A DNA stretch of 64,000 bases from Spirochaetota bacterium (GCA_016932015.1 JAFGDQ010000019.1:75214-139213); one strand, 5' to 3'. Positions 9,407 to 19,582 are shown, numbered from the stretch's first letter. The notes: generated by a model not told the origin, from the sequence alone. Numbers and translations are program-made.

Positions 9407-11431
9407 ATGCGGATATTTGGAAGGTGCCTTGCTGCTTTAGTTGTTATTATATTTAATACCTATGTCTATTCATCAGATTTCCGGATGATAATCCTGACAT
9501 CCGACAGAGGGCTGATGGTATCCGAAGACAATGGCAATTCCTGGAATGAATTAAATCGCGGGCTTCCTGAGCTACTTTTTCCTGATAAAATATATACTGG
9601 CAGTTCGGGAAGATTGTATCTAACAACGAAACAATCGGGCGTTTTTGAATTTGATAAAAATAACAACAGCTGGAAAGAAATAAATTGTATGGAATTTCTT
9701 GAACCTTTGCTTCTTTCGGAAGAAAAAAAATACAGGGGGATTTCCGCATTCTCGGTATGTAATGACCGGAACAGCTCTCTGCTGCTTGCTACAAAGCACT
9801 CTGTTTTCTTTAGACAGGCAGACACAGAATGGAAGGAATTAAGCAATTGTTCAGGCGAGAATTATTATACAGCGATCGCAGGAAATTCCGGGAGAAGTTT
9901 TTTTGCCGGTACGTCGTATAAAGGGCTTTTTAGAATAAAGGGAGCTTCTGCCATAAATCTTATAAAAGGAATTCCGGGGGAGTCATATTCAAAGAGCCGA
10001 AAATTTTATGAAGAAGTGTCGGCAATTGAATTTGATAGAAAAAAACAGGGAGCGCTTTATGCCGGATTTAATTTCGGCGGCGGAGTGTTTATCTCAAATA
10101 ATAACGGTGATTCATGGAAGTCTCTTGCTATGCCTTTACCGAAAGAAAGTCTTTATGATATTTATGACCTGAAATTTCATAATAATTCTCTCTTTGTTTC
10201 CGCAGGTCCGGGTATATTCAGAATGGATGCAGACAGAAAATGGTATTCAGTTTTTTTTGATGAAATTAGGGAACTGGCTTCGGAAAAGACTAACCTTGCT
10301 GTTATGATTATTGACAGATCAGGTCATTACCCGCCTTTGTTTTACCGTCTGAATGCAGGTGAGAATCAGCATAATAAAACCGGGTTAACAGCAAGAGGCA
10401 GAAAAGCAATATATGCCGGCGCATATTCATTAAAGAAAAAGCTTAATTCCTATATCGGTTATATTAAAGCATGCGGTTTTAATTCTATTGTTATAGATAT
10501 GAAAGATGACATGGGTAATATCTGTTACTTATCAAAAAATAAAACAGCTAATGAAATAAAGGCTGTTAAGGATTATGTAAATGCAGTTAATGTGCTGAAA
10601 GCACTGGAAAAAGAAAATATTTATTTAATAGCCAGAATTGTTGTTTTTAAGGATAAACGGTTATATCAGGCTTATAATAACAAGTATGCCATATGGGATA
10701 AAAAGAACAGTAAACCATGGAAGGGCAATCCGGGAGAATTCTGGACAGATCCTTATTCTGAATTTGTACAGGATTATAATATTGAAATAGCTTATGAACT
10801 TCAGGAGTTGGGTTTTGATGAAATACAGTTTGACTATATTCGTTTTCCGTCTGACGGAAATTTACAGAGATGTCAGTACAGATTCAGCAGAAACGGCAGG
10901 ATTTATAAATCTGAAGTGCTTTCAGCTTTTCTTAAAAAAGCAAAAGGCAGGTTGAGAATTCCTGTTTCCCTGGATATATACGGATTTAATGCATGGTTCC
11001 GTTTTGGAAATATCATCGGCCAGGATGTTGAGAAATTCGCGGAAACAGCTGATGTGATATGCCCGATGATATATCCCTCTCATTACGGAAAACTTTTTTT
11101 CAGTGATTATCCTGCAGCGGAAAGACCATACCGTATAGTACTGGAAAATACAAAGAGAGCTCAAAAAATTATCGGAGGACAGGCTGTCATACGTCCTTAC
11201 ATACAGGGATTTAATTTATTGTCACCTACATGGGGGCCGGATTATATCAGGGATCAGATAAAAGCTGTTCATGAAGGCGGCAGTGACGGTTACACTTTCT
11301 GGAACGCAAGCGGCAGGTATGACACGGTAAAGAAAGCATTCTCCGGAAAAAATATTGACAGAAAAATTAAATCTGCAATTGATAAAAAAGAAAAAAGGAT
11401 TGACTCCGGAAAACAGCATCACGGTGAATAA
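9407..11431 (+). CDS. Secreted beta-propeller plus DUF4015 glycoside-hydrolase-like protein
   Basis: 674 aa from ATG 9407, preceded by aggag; an upstream GTG at 9386 would put the ribosome site inside the gene. Signal peptide about 1-24. Residues 25-330 carry BNR/YCF48-like propeller repeats (TSDRGLMVSEDNGNSWNELN; GGVFISNNNGDSWKSL). Residues 345-650 match the DUF4015/PF13200 TIM-barrel: AIYAGAYSL, FNSIVIDMKDDMG, ENIYLIARIVVFKD, FDEIQFDYIRFPSDG, ICPMIYPSHYGK, DGYTFWNASGRY. The aspartates and glutamates in the MKDD and DEIQFDYIRFP strands are the probable catalytic set. Substrate unknown; a cell-envelope or extracellular polysaccharide is likely. Confidence 0.82.
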   Translation: MRIFGRCLAALVVIIFNTYVYSSDFRMIILTSDRGLMVSEDNGNSWNELNRGLPELLFPDKIYTGSSGRLYLTTKQSGVFEFDKNNNSWKEINCMEFLEPLLLSEEKKYRGISAFSVCNDRNSSLLLATKHSVFFRQADTEWKELSNCSGENYYTAIAGNSGRSFFAGTSYKGLFRIKGASAINLIKGIPGESYSKSRKFYEEVSAIEFDRKKQGALYAGFNFGGGVFISNNNGDSWKSLAMPLPKESLYDIYDLKFHNNSLFVSAGPGIFRMDADRKWYSVFFDEIRELASEKTNLAVMIIDRSGHYPPLFYRLNAGENQHNKTGLTARGRKAIYAGAYSLKKKLNSYIGYIKACGFNSIVIDMKDDMGNICYLSKNKTANEIKAVKDYVNAVNVLKALEKENIYLIARIVVFKDKRLYQAYNNKYAIWDKKNSKPWKGNPGEFWTDPYSEFVQDYNIEIAYELQELGFDEIQFDYIRFPSDGNLQRCQYRFSRNGRIYKSEVLSAFLKKAKGRLRIPVSLDIYGFNAWFRFGNIIGQDVEKFAETADVICPMIYPSHYGKLFFSDYPAAERPYRIVLENTKRAQKIIGGQAVIRPYIQGFNLLSPTWGPDYIRDQIKAVHEGGSDGYTFWNASGRYDTVKKAFSGKNIDRKIKSAIDKKEKRIDSGKQHHGE

Positions 11432-11476
11432 TAAAGAAATATCACAAAGCATGTTATGAATTAAGAATTTCAGTTT

Positions 11477-12706
11477 TTAATCTATATCCGGATATCTGTG
11501 TCTGATTGATTTAAAAAGATCAAGAGAATCGAAGAACACATCAACAAGGTCAGGGTCAAATTTTATACCTGAGAGTTTCCTTATTTCTTTCAATACATCA
11601 TTTTCATCCCATTCGTTTTTATAAACTCTTTTTGACGACAATGCGTCAAATACATCCGCAAGAGCAACGACTCTGCCGTAAATCGGAATTTCCTCTCCCT
11701 TTAGCGGGACAGGTTTACCTGAAGAATCTTTTTCGAGAGGCTCGCCTGTCAACGGGTCGATTTTTCCCGGATATCCTGTACCGTCCCAGTTTTCATGATG
11801 CGTAAGTGCCACAACCGCAGCAATTTCATCAAAGTTTGACTGTTTGTCTCCCAGCAGTTTTGCTCCATAAATTGTGTGGGTTTTCATTATTTCATATTCA
11901 TCTTCTGTCAGCCTTGCTGGCTTTTTCAGTATCAGGTCCGATATTGCCACTTTGCCAACATCATGAAGCATTGCAGCCATTCTCAGTGCGTCTCTGTTTC
12001 TGTCCATTTCCTCTTTGGGAAGCCTGTTATGTATTGCCCATCTCTCATACAGTTCAACTGCATAGGAGGCAACACGGTTGACATGAGGGCCTGTCTCTTT
12101 CGGGTCTCTCAGCTCAGCCATATTGATCATTCTGAGAAGGAGAGCACGTGTCATCTGAGTTCTCTGTAGTACGATACTCGCTGTGTTTGCAAAGTGCTGA
12201 ATAAAGGGCTCGTCAGCCGATGAAAAAGGAATTATTACACCGTTATCATTTTTTGCATTGATAATCTGAAGTACCCCGATAATTTGACCCAGATTATTTT
12301 TCATCGGTACAGTAAGGACAGATTTCGTCAGATAATCCATTTCACTATCATAGCTGGAATCAAAATGATAGGGCGCGTTTTTTTCTATCGCATATACATC
12401 AGGAATATTTAAAACTTCTCCTGTGCTGGCGACATAGCCGGCAATCGATTTAGTGCTGATCTTAACTTTAAGAGAGACATATGGTAATTTCTGCCACTTT
12501 GGCAGCAATTTCCGTTTGGTGTCATTTTGGGAGTTGCTGAAAACAAGGAAATCGCCGTTGCAGATATAGATGGAACCGGCATCGGCATTTACTGAATTTC
12601 TTGCTTCAAGAAGTATCCGTTCAAGAAGGATGTCCATATCCTGAATGCTGTTTAATTCGGTGCTTAATCTTATAATTTCATTTAAGCGATCTGTTTCTGA
12701 ATGCAT
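11477..12706 (-). CDS. GAF plus HD-GYP cyclic-di-GMP phosphodiesterase
   Basis: 409 aa, cytoplasmic. A GAF domain (about 15-185) precedes an HD-GYP domain (200-400) with LLHDVGKVAISD carrying the HD pair, KTHTIYGAKLL, and HHENWDGTGYPGKI carrying HHE and GYP. HD-GYP enzymes hydrolyse c-di-GMP, and all metal-ligand motifs are present, so activity is expected. The GAF domain probably gates it with a small ligand. Ribosome site caggt. Monocistronic and convergent with the DUF4015 gene. Confidence 0.92.
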   Translation of the reverse strand: MHSETDRLNEIIRLSTELNSIQDMDILLERILLEARNSVNADAGSIYICNGDFLVFSNSQNDTKRKLLPKWQKLPYVSLKVKISTKSIAGYVASTGEVLNIPDVYAIEKNAPYHFDSSYDSEMDYLTKSVLTVPMKNNLGQIIGVLQIINAKNDNGVIIPFSSADEPFIQHFANTASIVLQRTQMTRALLLRMINMAELRDPKETGPHVNRVASYAVELYERWAIHNRLPKEEMDRNRDALRMAAMLHDVGKVAISDLILKKPARLTEDEYEIMKTHTIYGAKLLGDKQSNFDEIAAVVALTHHENWDGTGYPGKIDPLTGEPLEKDSSGKPVPLKGEEIPIYGRVVALADVFDALSSKRVYKNEWDENDVLKEIRKLSGIKFDPDLVDVFFDSLDLFKSIRHRYPDID

Positions 12707-13272
12707 TTTATTACCTGATCCGATCTATCTTTTAATTATGCATTATTTTTATGCCGAAGAAAAGATAAAATTACCGTATTTTATAATTTTTTAGCTATTT
12801 CTATTACAATTGTCGGTTTTATCAGATTATCACATTAAATTAAATCGCCATAAATTTATTTCTGACTGATTTCCTGATTCATTCAGCCTTGAAGTACCGG
12901 TTTTTTTGTGTTCAGCAATATATTCTAAAAATATTAAATGAATATTAATATTGAGCATATTTTATATTTTGTACTTGCATATTTTATATTTATTTATTTA
13001 GTATGTGTGTGGTTTTATTATTTTATTCATTATTTTATTTTTTGTTGTTTTTTTGTTTAAACATTGAGTAAGCAGACAGTCCGGTATTTAAATATCGGTA
13101 TTTTGCAATGCTTGTTATTTTCCGGAAAATAATAATCCGGTTCAGCCTTTATCTTTATTAAGGAAATTCATTTAAATTTCGATAATCTTTCTGAAGACAT
13201 TTTAGATTTTGTATTTAAGGATGTCTCAGGATTTATAAATTTATGAATTAATTATTTCTATCAGTAATTAAA
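12707..13272. other. AT-rich intergenic region
   Basis: 566 bases, very T-rich around 12960-13060. It holds the promoter for the GAF/HD-GYP gene on the minus strand, but no single promoter stands out from the AT background. No gene remnant, repeat or strong hairpin seen. Confidence 0.4.
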
Positions 13273-13419
13273 ATGAGCAGAGAATTACAGGAAAGAGCGG
13301 ATATAATAACCAAAGAGCTTAAAGAAGCTTTAATACCACTTCAAAATGAAATAAAAAAAATGAGAAGTTCCGACAACTCCGGTCATTACATAGATACCAG
13401 AAAACCGGGTCTCCTGTAA
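13273..13419 (+). CDS. Possible 48-aa small helical protein
   Basis: ATG to TAA, 48 codons: MSRELQERADIITKELKEAL then IPLQNEIKKMRSS and a C-terminal HYIDTRKPGLL. The first 32 residues form a strongly amphipathic, charged helix or coiled coil, and the composition looks coding rather than random AT. Against it: no ribosome site, and it lies in an otherwise empty region about 100 bp before the TetR gene. No family recognised; it could be a regulator or partner of the downstream genes. Confidence 0.4.
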   Translation: MSRELQERADIITKELKEALIPLQNEIKKMRSSDNSGHYIDTRKPGLL

Positions 13420-13516
13420 TTTTTGATAAGAGAATTATAATCCGTTGTGAAAATAAAATTGAATACATGTTGCGGATAATTTATTTCCCTGATAATAAAA
13501 ATTCTGAGGTAACGGG

Positions 13517-14125
13517 ATGTTAACTAAAGGACACAGACGTAAACAGCAGATTGTAGATACAGCAAAGGATATGTTTATCAAATATGGTTTTCAGAGCACT
13601 CATATCGGGAAGGTCTGTGAAGAACTGAATATTGCCAGGGGTACTGTTTATCAGTATTTCGGCAATAAACGTGAGATTTTATTTGCTATACTTGAGTCTC
13701 TTGAAGAATCCATAGAAGACATTCTTGATCCTGATGATTTAAACGATTACCTGAAAACAAATCCGTTACCTAAAACCCTGATTCATTATATTAATCAAAG
13801 AATAGCATCTGCAATTGCTGAAATTATAAGTGAGCCTATTACTTTAAAACTGATATTTAAAGAGATTATAGGTATTGATGAAAGTGTTATTTCAAGAATA
13901 GATTCATTTATTGATTATGTAGTAAAAGCAATTATGCATGATATTGATGAAATAATAAAAACCGGCCTTTGCAGAAAAGAAATTAATTTAGAAGATACGG
14001 CCAGATTGATTATGGGCGGTATACTGTTCATGGTGAATAATAATAATTCAAAAAATAAAGCTAAAATAGAAAAAAAGGATCTTGAATTAATTATTGATAA
14101 TTATATTCAGGGTTTATTAAAATAA
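13517..14125 (+). CDS. TetR/AcrR-family transcriptional regulator
   Basis: 202 aa. N-terminal helix-turn-helix (about 8-55): IVDTAKDMFIKYGFQSTHIGKVCEELNIARGTVYQYFGNKREILFAI, the standard TetR signature. The remaining helical region is the ligand-binding domain. Ribosome site gagg precedes the ATG. It is 15 bp ahead of the HEAT-repeat gene and so likely controls its own two-gene unit. Ligand unknown; no efflux pump is linked. Confidence 0.92.
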   Translation: MLTKGHRRKQQIVDTAKDMFIKYGFQSTHIGKVCEELNIARGTVYQYFGNKREILFAILESLEESIEDILDPDDLNDYLKTNPLPKTLIHYINQRIASAIAEIISEPITLKLIFKEIIGIDESVISRIDSFIDYVVKAIMHDIDEIIKTGLCRKEINLEDTARLIMGGILFMVNNNNSKNKAKIEKKDLELIIDNYIQGLLK

Positions 14126-14140
14126 GATTTCATTATCATT

Positions 14141-15457
14141 ATGCCTTCCTTATTTAAGTTTAGTTTATTAGTAATTTTTTTTCTCCTGCATATGTTTAAT
14201 CCCTGTTTTGCGGAAAGCTACGGGGAAAAAGAACTTGTCAGGGATTTGTTCAGTGATGATCAAAAAATTCTGAATAATGCTTTAGAATATATTTCTGTAA
14301 AAAAACCGCAGGGAATACTCCGTGATATATCCTCTGAAATACTGACCAGTAAGGATTCAAATAAGAAGACCGCTGTTCTTGGCATTTTTAAATATTACGA
14401 TTACAGGGCAACAATACCATATTGTATAAAAATACTGAAAGACAGTAATTCTTTTATTGTAAAAAATGAAATAATAAAATATCTTTCTGATTCCGGCAGC
14501 AGAGAAGTTGTTCCTCTGATTATAAATGAGCTGTCCAGCCCATTTTCCACTTTAAGAGAGAGCGCGATTATCGCTTTAAAAAAAATCGGTGATGACAGAA
14601 TGTTTCCTTATATTCTGAATATGATGGAGGATGAGAATCCGGTATTCAGGGTATATGCGCTTGAAGCTATTTATCATGTTTATGACCTCAGATTTTACAG
14701 CCATCTGATCGAAATGTTTAAGGATAAAAATAAATCAATAAGGTATTATGTATTGAGATGCATTGAAAGGCATGACCTTCAGGAAGCCCTTAGATATGTA
14801 AGAAATACGGCAGGTGATGATGAAAGCTGGGAAGTGAGAGTAAGAGCTATACAGGTTCTTGAAAGTATGTATGATAAAAATTCCATGCATATATTACTGG
14901 CCTGCCTTAAAGATACTCATCGCGAAATAAGATATTATTCCATTAAAGCTCTGAAGAGTCTTTCTTTTAAAGCAAGTGCCAGACCTGTATCTTACGGCCT
15001 GTACGATGAATCGGAAGATGATATTAAGATGCTTATGATTGATGCTCTTATCAGCCTGAAAGATGCAGGCGGATATAAGGGTTTAAAAAAAATAATTTCT
15101 GAAGATAAAAATTACAGGATCAGGGTTTTTTCTGCGTACTCTCTGGGTATAATAAGAAAGAATTATTCCGAATTAATACTACTGGAATCAATAGGCGATG
15201 GAACAAAAGAAGTAAGGGCTGAGATTTGTAATTCACTCGGATATTATAAAAAGAAAGACGTAATAACCCGGCTTCTTGAAGTGATCGGAAACGACCAGGA
15301 AAGATATGTAAGGTCAGCCGCATTATACTCTGTTCTTAAAATCGGCGGGAAGTTCGCCATCTCTTCTTTATTTGATATTTACTCAATTGAAAAAGATCCT
15401 GTTTTTAAAGAGCAGGTCCGTTTTGTTTTAAAAAAGCTTATAAAAGAATATACTTGA
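14141..15457 (+). CDS. Exported HEAT-repeat protein
   Basis: 438 aa. A signal peptide (about 1-24, ending CFAES) is followed by helical HEAT/PBS-lyase-type repeats to the end, for example REVVPLIINELSSPFSTLRESAIIALKKIGDDRM and EIRYYSIKALKSLSFKA, at least ten units of about 30-35 residues. No catalytic motif. HEAT arrays are protein-binding scaffolds, and this one would act in the periplasm. Co-transcribed with the TetR gene by spacing. Function not predictable. Confidence 0.75.
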   Translation: MPSLFKFSLLVIFFLLHMFNPCFAESYGEKELVRDLFSDDQKILNNALEYISVKKPQGILRDISSEILTSKDSNKKTAVLGIFKYYDYRATIPYCIKILKDSNSFIVKNEIIKYLSDSGSREVVPLIINELSSPFSTLRESAIIALKKIGDDRMFPYILNMMEDENPVFRVYALEAIYHVYDLRFYSHLIEMFKDKNKSIRYYVLRCIERHDLQEALRYVRNTAGDDESWEVRVRAIQVLESMYDKNSMHILLACLKDTHREIRYYSIKALKSLSFKASARPVSYGLYDESEDDIKMLMIDALISLKDAGGYKGLKKIISEDKNYRIRVFSAYSLGIIRKNYSELILLESIGDGTKEVRAEICNSLGYYKKKDVITRLLEVIGNDQERYVRSAALYSVLKIGGKFAISSLFDIYSIEKDPVFKEQVRFVLKKLIKEYT

Positions 15458-15550
15458 TATTTTTTTAGCAGTAATTATTAAGTAGAAACATAAAATGCTG
15501 TCAGATGATTACTGTTAGCTTATTTAAAACAGATCTTATTGAGGACTTGT

Positions 15551-17197
15551 ATGAAAATTGCCCTGGCTCAGATAAATCCGGTTATTGGAGATATTGAAGG
15601 GAACAAAGGCAGGATTATTTCAGCCATTACTGATGCAAAAAAACGCGGCGCTGATCTTGTAATATTTCCTGAAATGGCTGCAATCGGTTATCCTCCCATG
15701 GATCTTCTTATTAACAACAAGCTTATAAAAGATAACCTTGCAATGATCGATGAACTTGCCGCAGAGTGTACTGATATCGCTGTAATTTGCGGCTATGTTG
15801 ACTATAATAACGAAAATTTTTCCATGCTGTATGACGCGGCTGCTTTCCTGAATAAAGGGAAAGTTGTTTCCAGACATTATAAAACACTTCTGCCTACATA
15901 TGACGTGTTCGATGAAATGCGGTATTTTTCTCCTGCAAAAAATAATGAACCTGTTGTTTTCATGGGAAGACGTATCGGTATCACAATATGTGAGGATATC
16001 TGGAGCAATGAATACGATATTGACAATTCAGTTGTAGTTGGAAGAAAATATGATACGGATCCTGTTGAAATTCTTGCGAAACAGGGTATAGACCTGCTGA
16101 TAAATATTGCGGCTTCTCCCTATGTTAAACGTAAAAACAGAATCAAATGGGACATGATTTCGAGAATTGCAAAAAAATATTCCCTGCCTGTTGTTTATGT
16201 TAATCAGGTAGGGGGAAATGATAGTCTTATTTTTGACGGCAACAGTTTTTTTGTAAACAGCAGCGGCGGGTTTGTGGCAATGGCAGACGGATTTAAAGAG
16301 GATATTATAGTAGTAGATGACGAGAAGCAGAATAAGACGGTCATTCCGCATGAAAATGGAATTGAGGATGTAAGAAAAGCGCTGGTTCTTGGATTAAAGG
16401 ATTATTTCAGCAAATGCGGATTTTCCAGTGCTGTTGTAGGCCTGAGCGGCGGAATTGACTCCGCTTTAACAGCAGTACTTGCTGTTCAGGCGCTTGGGCC
16501 TGATAAGGTAATGGGTTTTACCATGCCTTCGGAATATTCATCCTCCGGCAGTGTCAGTGATTCAAAAAAACTTGCTGAAAATCTCGGCATAAGATTAGAG
16601 AAGATCCCTATTAAAGAGACATTCAGCAATTATAAAACGGTTCTGGCCGGCCTTTTTCATGGACTGAATGAAGATGTTACAGAGGAAAACCTGCAGGCCA
16701 GAATAAGAGGCAATATACTGATGTCGGCGAGCAATAAGTTCGGCAGCCTTCTCCTGACTACCGGAAACAAGTCAGAGCTTGCAATGGGGTATTGTACTCT
16801 TTACGGAGACATGGCCGGAGGACTTGCCGTTATTTCGGATTTGCCGAAAACTATGGTCTATGAACTTGCCAGGCATATAAACAGGGGAAAAAAGGTTATT
16901 CCCGTTGAAACAATTGAGAAGCCTCCTTCAGCGGAACTGAGGCCCGACCAGAAGGATGAAGACAGTCTGCCTCCTTATGATATTCTGGACAGTATTCTTG
17001 AAATGTATATTGAGAAACATATGTCCGCAGAGGAAATTATAAAAGCCGGGTATGACGGCGGCACAGTCAGAAGTATTTTAAAGACAGTTAACAGGAATGA
17101 ATATAAAAGAAGACAGGCTCCTCCAGGGCTTAAGGTTACGAGTAAGGCATTCGGAACAGGCAGGAGGATTCCGATCGCTCAGAAGTTTATACCATAA
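15551..17197 (+). CDS. nadE: Glutamine-dependent NAD+ synthetase
   Basis: 548 aa from ATG 15551, chosen because gagga lies 6 bases ahead and the protein then starts MKIALAQINP; a TTG at 15539 is less likely. Residues 1-250 are a nitrilase-type glutaminase with Glu41, Lys111 and Cys147 as the catalytic triad. The C-terminal half is the synthetase with the PP-loop VGLSGGIDSALTAVLA near 295 and SELAMGYCTLYGDMAGG. It makes NAD+ from deamido-NAD+, ATP and glutamine. Length and motifs are complete. Confidence 0.95.
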   Translation: MKIALAQINPVIGDIEGNKGRIISAITDAKKRGADLVIFPEMAAIGYPPMDLLINNKLIKDNLAMIDELAAECTDIAVICGYVDYNNENFSMLYDAAAFLNKGKVVSRHYKTLLPTYDVFDEMRYFSPAKNNEPVVFMGRRIGITICEDIWSNEYDIDNSVVVGRKYDTDPVEILAKQGIDLLINIAASPYVKRKNRIKWDMISRIAKKYSLPVVYVNQVGGNDSLIFDGNSFFVNSSGGFVAMADGFKEDIIVVDDEKQNKTVIPHENGIEDVRKALVLGLKDYFSKCGFSSAVVGLSGGIDSALTAVLAVQALGPDKVMGFTMPSEYSSSGSVSDSKKLAENLGIRLEKIPIKETFSNYKTVLAGLFHGLNEDVTEENLQARIRGNILMSASNKFGSLLLTTGNKSELAMGYCTLYGDMAGGLAVISDLPKTMVYELARHINRGKKVIPVETIEKPPSAELRPDQKDEDSLPPYDILDSILEMYIEKHMSAEEIIKAGYDGGTVRSILKTVNRNEYKRRQAPPGLKVTSKAFGTGRRIPIAQKFIP

Positions 17198-17412
17198 ATT
17201 CCGGGAGCTTGAATTTTTAACTACGGTTATCACAGGATGTGAAAAGCTTGTTTTAAATTACTGTTTCTTTAAAATTATAAGCTATCATTCTGCCGGAAAT
17301 GACCGCTTAATTCCGGAAAACAAATCAGAAAAAATAATTGAATACATATTTAACTGCCGGCGAATTAAATTCCGAATAGAAGTAAAGCCTTCGTTCTGAA
17401 AAATAAACAATA

Positions 17413-18168
17413 ATGAAAGACAAGATACAAATTATTAATCTCAAAAAATCCTTTGCCGAGAAAGTAATACTTTCGGGAGTCGCCTTTACTGTAAAGGAGG
17501 GTGAAATTTTTTCAATAATCGGTAAAAGCGGAACAGGAAAATCCGTTATTCTGAAGCATCTGATCGGGCTGCTGAAACCTGACAGCGGTGAAATAATCGT
17601 GGATAACATACAGTATACGGGAGCTGATGAAAAAACGAGAATTGAAATTGAATCAAAATACGGTGTCCTTTTTCAGGGAGCCGCACTGTTTGACTCAATG
17701 AACGTTTTTGATAATGTGGCATTCGGGCTCAGGAGAATTAAAACTCCGGAAGCTGAAATAAAGATAGTCGTTCACGATATGCTGGAAAGAGTGGGGCTTC
17801 GTGATGTAGATGATAAATTTCCGCATGAACTGTCCGGAGGAATGCAGAAAAGAGTAGGGCTTGCCAGGAGCATTGCAATGAAGCCTGAAATTATGCTTTA
17901 TGATGAGCCTACAACAGGAGTTGACCCTATAGTAGGAAGCGCTGTCAACGATCTGATCGTAAGAATGCGTGACAGTTTCGGAATTACATCCATTATGGTT
18001 ACACATGACATGAAATCCGCTAAAAAAATATCGGATAAAATTTCAATGCTCTATGAAGGCAGAATTATAGTATCAGGTACGCCGGATGAAATTAAAAATT
18101 CCGATAATCCCTATTTAAAACAGTTTCTTGAAGGCAGGTCGGACGGCCCGGTTAAGGCTGTCGAATAA
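17413..18168 (+). CDS. MlaF-type ABC transporter ATPase
   Basis: 251 aa. Walker A GKSGTGKS, Q-loop FQGAALFDSMNVFDNVAFGLR, signature LSGGMQKRVGLARS, Walker B IMLYDEPTTGVDP, switch VTHDM. The Q-loop and signature match MlaF, the ATPase of the lipid-transport (Mce) systems. Its usual partners, an MlaE permease and an MlaD/MCE protein, are not adjacent: upstream is nadE, downstream an amidase. It probably serves a permease encoded elsewhere. No clear ribosome site before the ATG. Confidence 0.85.
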   Translation: MKDKIQIINLKKSFAEKVILSGVAFTVKEGEIFSIIGKSGTGKSVILKHLIGLLKPDSGEIIVDNIQYTGADEKTRIEIESKYGVLFQGAALFDSMNVFDNVAFGLRRIKTPEAEIKIVVHDMLERVGLRDVDDKFPHELSGGMQKRVGLARSIAMKPEIMLYDEPTTGVDPIVGSAVNDLIVRMRDSFGITSIMVTHDMKSAKKISDKISMLYEGRIIVSGTPDEIKNSDNPYLKQFLEGRSDGPVKAVE

Positions 18169-18208
18169 AATTAAACTTTATTGACTAATCGGAATAAGGA
18201 AAGCTGCA

Positions 18209-19582
18209 ATGTTAAAAAATAAAGTCATTATTTTACTTTTATTAATTTTCAGCATTACAGGCTGCGGAGCCGGATTTTGGCCTTTCGATTCCTTGAAATA
18301 CAGCGGTAATGTTAATCCTGGTCAATACGAATGGCTTAAAGGCAGAAAAATTTTCCTGGACCCGGGACACGGAGGAAAAGGGGACTCTGATCTATTCAGA
18401 ACAGGCCCTGGCGGTATTACGGAGGAGGAGATAAATTTAAAGGTTGCTCTTATTCTGTATGACATGCTGAAAAAGACGGGAGCTGACGTACGCATAAGCA
18501 GGAAAAGGGATGTTGATATCTCCAATCAGGATAGAGTTGATATGGTTAATGAATTTAATCCCGACCTTTTTATAAGTATTCATCATAACGGAACCGCGAG
18601 AAGAGCGGACGATGTAAATTATCCCCTTATTTTTATATGGGGAAACAGGCAGGTTAGGCCGTTAAGCTATTCATTTGCAGAAATGCTGCTTGAGGAGTTT
18701 CAGAACCTGATAGAGGTAAAGGGCCATATAATATCTGATTTTTCAGTATACAGGGAGACAGGTACAAGAGTGTTAAGGGAGACAAGGTATACGTGTCCGG
18801 GCGTTATCGGGGAATTCGGTTTTTTCTCAGACAGCAAACATGCGCTAAGGCTGCGTGACCTGCATTATAATACGGCTGAAGCAGAGGCCTATTTCTACGC
18901 GATAGCGGAGTTTTTTGAAAGAGGGCTGCCTTATGCAGAGGTTTTGATCTCTTCGACTATTGCTAATGAAACATTTCTTTATAATATGATAACTGATGAA
19001 AAACCGGTTATTGCAATAAAAGCATACAGCGGCATGGAGGGAGTCGGTATAGACAGAAAATCCCTGAATGTTACAATGGACGGATTTAATGTAAATTACA
19101 AAGCAGCTTCCGATGATCTTTTTATTATTGATTACGGGAAGAAAATATATCCTGGCGGTCATAATCTAAGGTTTTCTTTTAAAAACAGCCGAGGACAAAG
19201 CAGCATGATATATATTACAGGGTTTACTCTGGAAATAAAAAAAGGCGATTATGACAGACTTGTATCTGAAGGAATAAGATATTTAAATTCATGGAGAAGC
19301 CGGAAGGAAGGATTAAAAATGCTGCTTTCCGCTTATTCAATGAGCACAACAGAGCCGGATGCGGGCAGGTTGTTGTGGAATATAGCAAGAGGGTTCAAAC
19401 TGATCGGGGATACAGTGAATTCTGAATACTATTATGCCAAATTATTTTACTTTTATCCTCAGAGCCGTTTTTCTAAAAAGCTGAGCTGTAAATACAAAGG
19501 ATACCGCTTTCCTGTTGAGTATAACGGAAAATATACAGGCATAAAATCTGAGCCTTTATTATTAGACTGCAGTGTGAAATAG
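18209..19582 (+). CDS. N-acetylmuramoyl-L-alanine amidase, lipoprotein
   Basis: 457 aa. Lipobox SITGC places lipid on Cys19. Amidase_3 catalytic domain (about 45-240): zinc ligands in FLDPGHGG, EEEINLKVA, FISIHHN, with the catalytic Glu in GVIGEFGFF. The C-terminal 210 residues contain a beta-rich part and then a helical repeat-like tail (YLNSWRSRKEGLKMLLSAY). It cleaves the lactyl-Ala bond of peptidoglycan in the periplasm, probably in cell separation or remodelling. Ribosome site aagga; 40 bp after mlaF. Confidence 0.9.
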   Translation: MLKNKVIILLLLIFSITGCGAGFWPFDSLKYSGNVNPGQYEWLKGRKIFLDPGHGGKGDSDLFRTGPGGITEEEINLKVALILYDMLKKTGADVRISRKRDVDISNQDRVDMVNEFNPDLFISIHHNGTARRADDVNYPLIFIWGNRQVRPLSYSFAEMLLEEFQNLIEVKGHIISDFSVYRETGTRVLRETRYTCPGVIGEFGFFSDSKHALRLRDLHYNTAEAEAYFYAIAEFFERGLPYAEVLISSTIANETFLYNMITDEKPVIAIKAYSGMEGVGIDRKSLNVTMDGFNVNYKAASDDLFIIDYGKKIYPGGHNLRFSFKNSRGQSSMIYITGFTLEIKKGDYDRLVSEGIRYLNSWRSRKEGLKMLLSAYSMSTTEPDAGRLLWNIARGFKLIGDTVNSEYYYAKLFYFYPQSRFSKKLSCKYKGYRFPVEYNGKYTGIKSEPLLLDCSVK

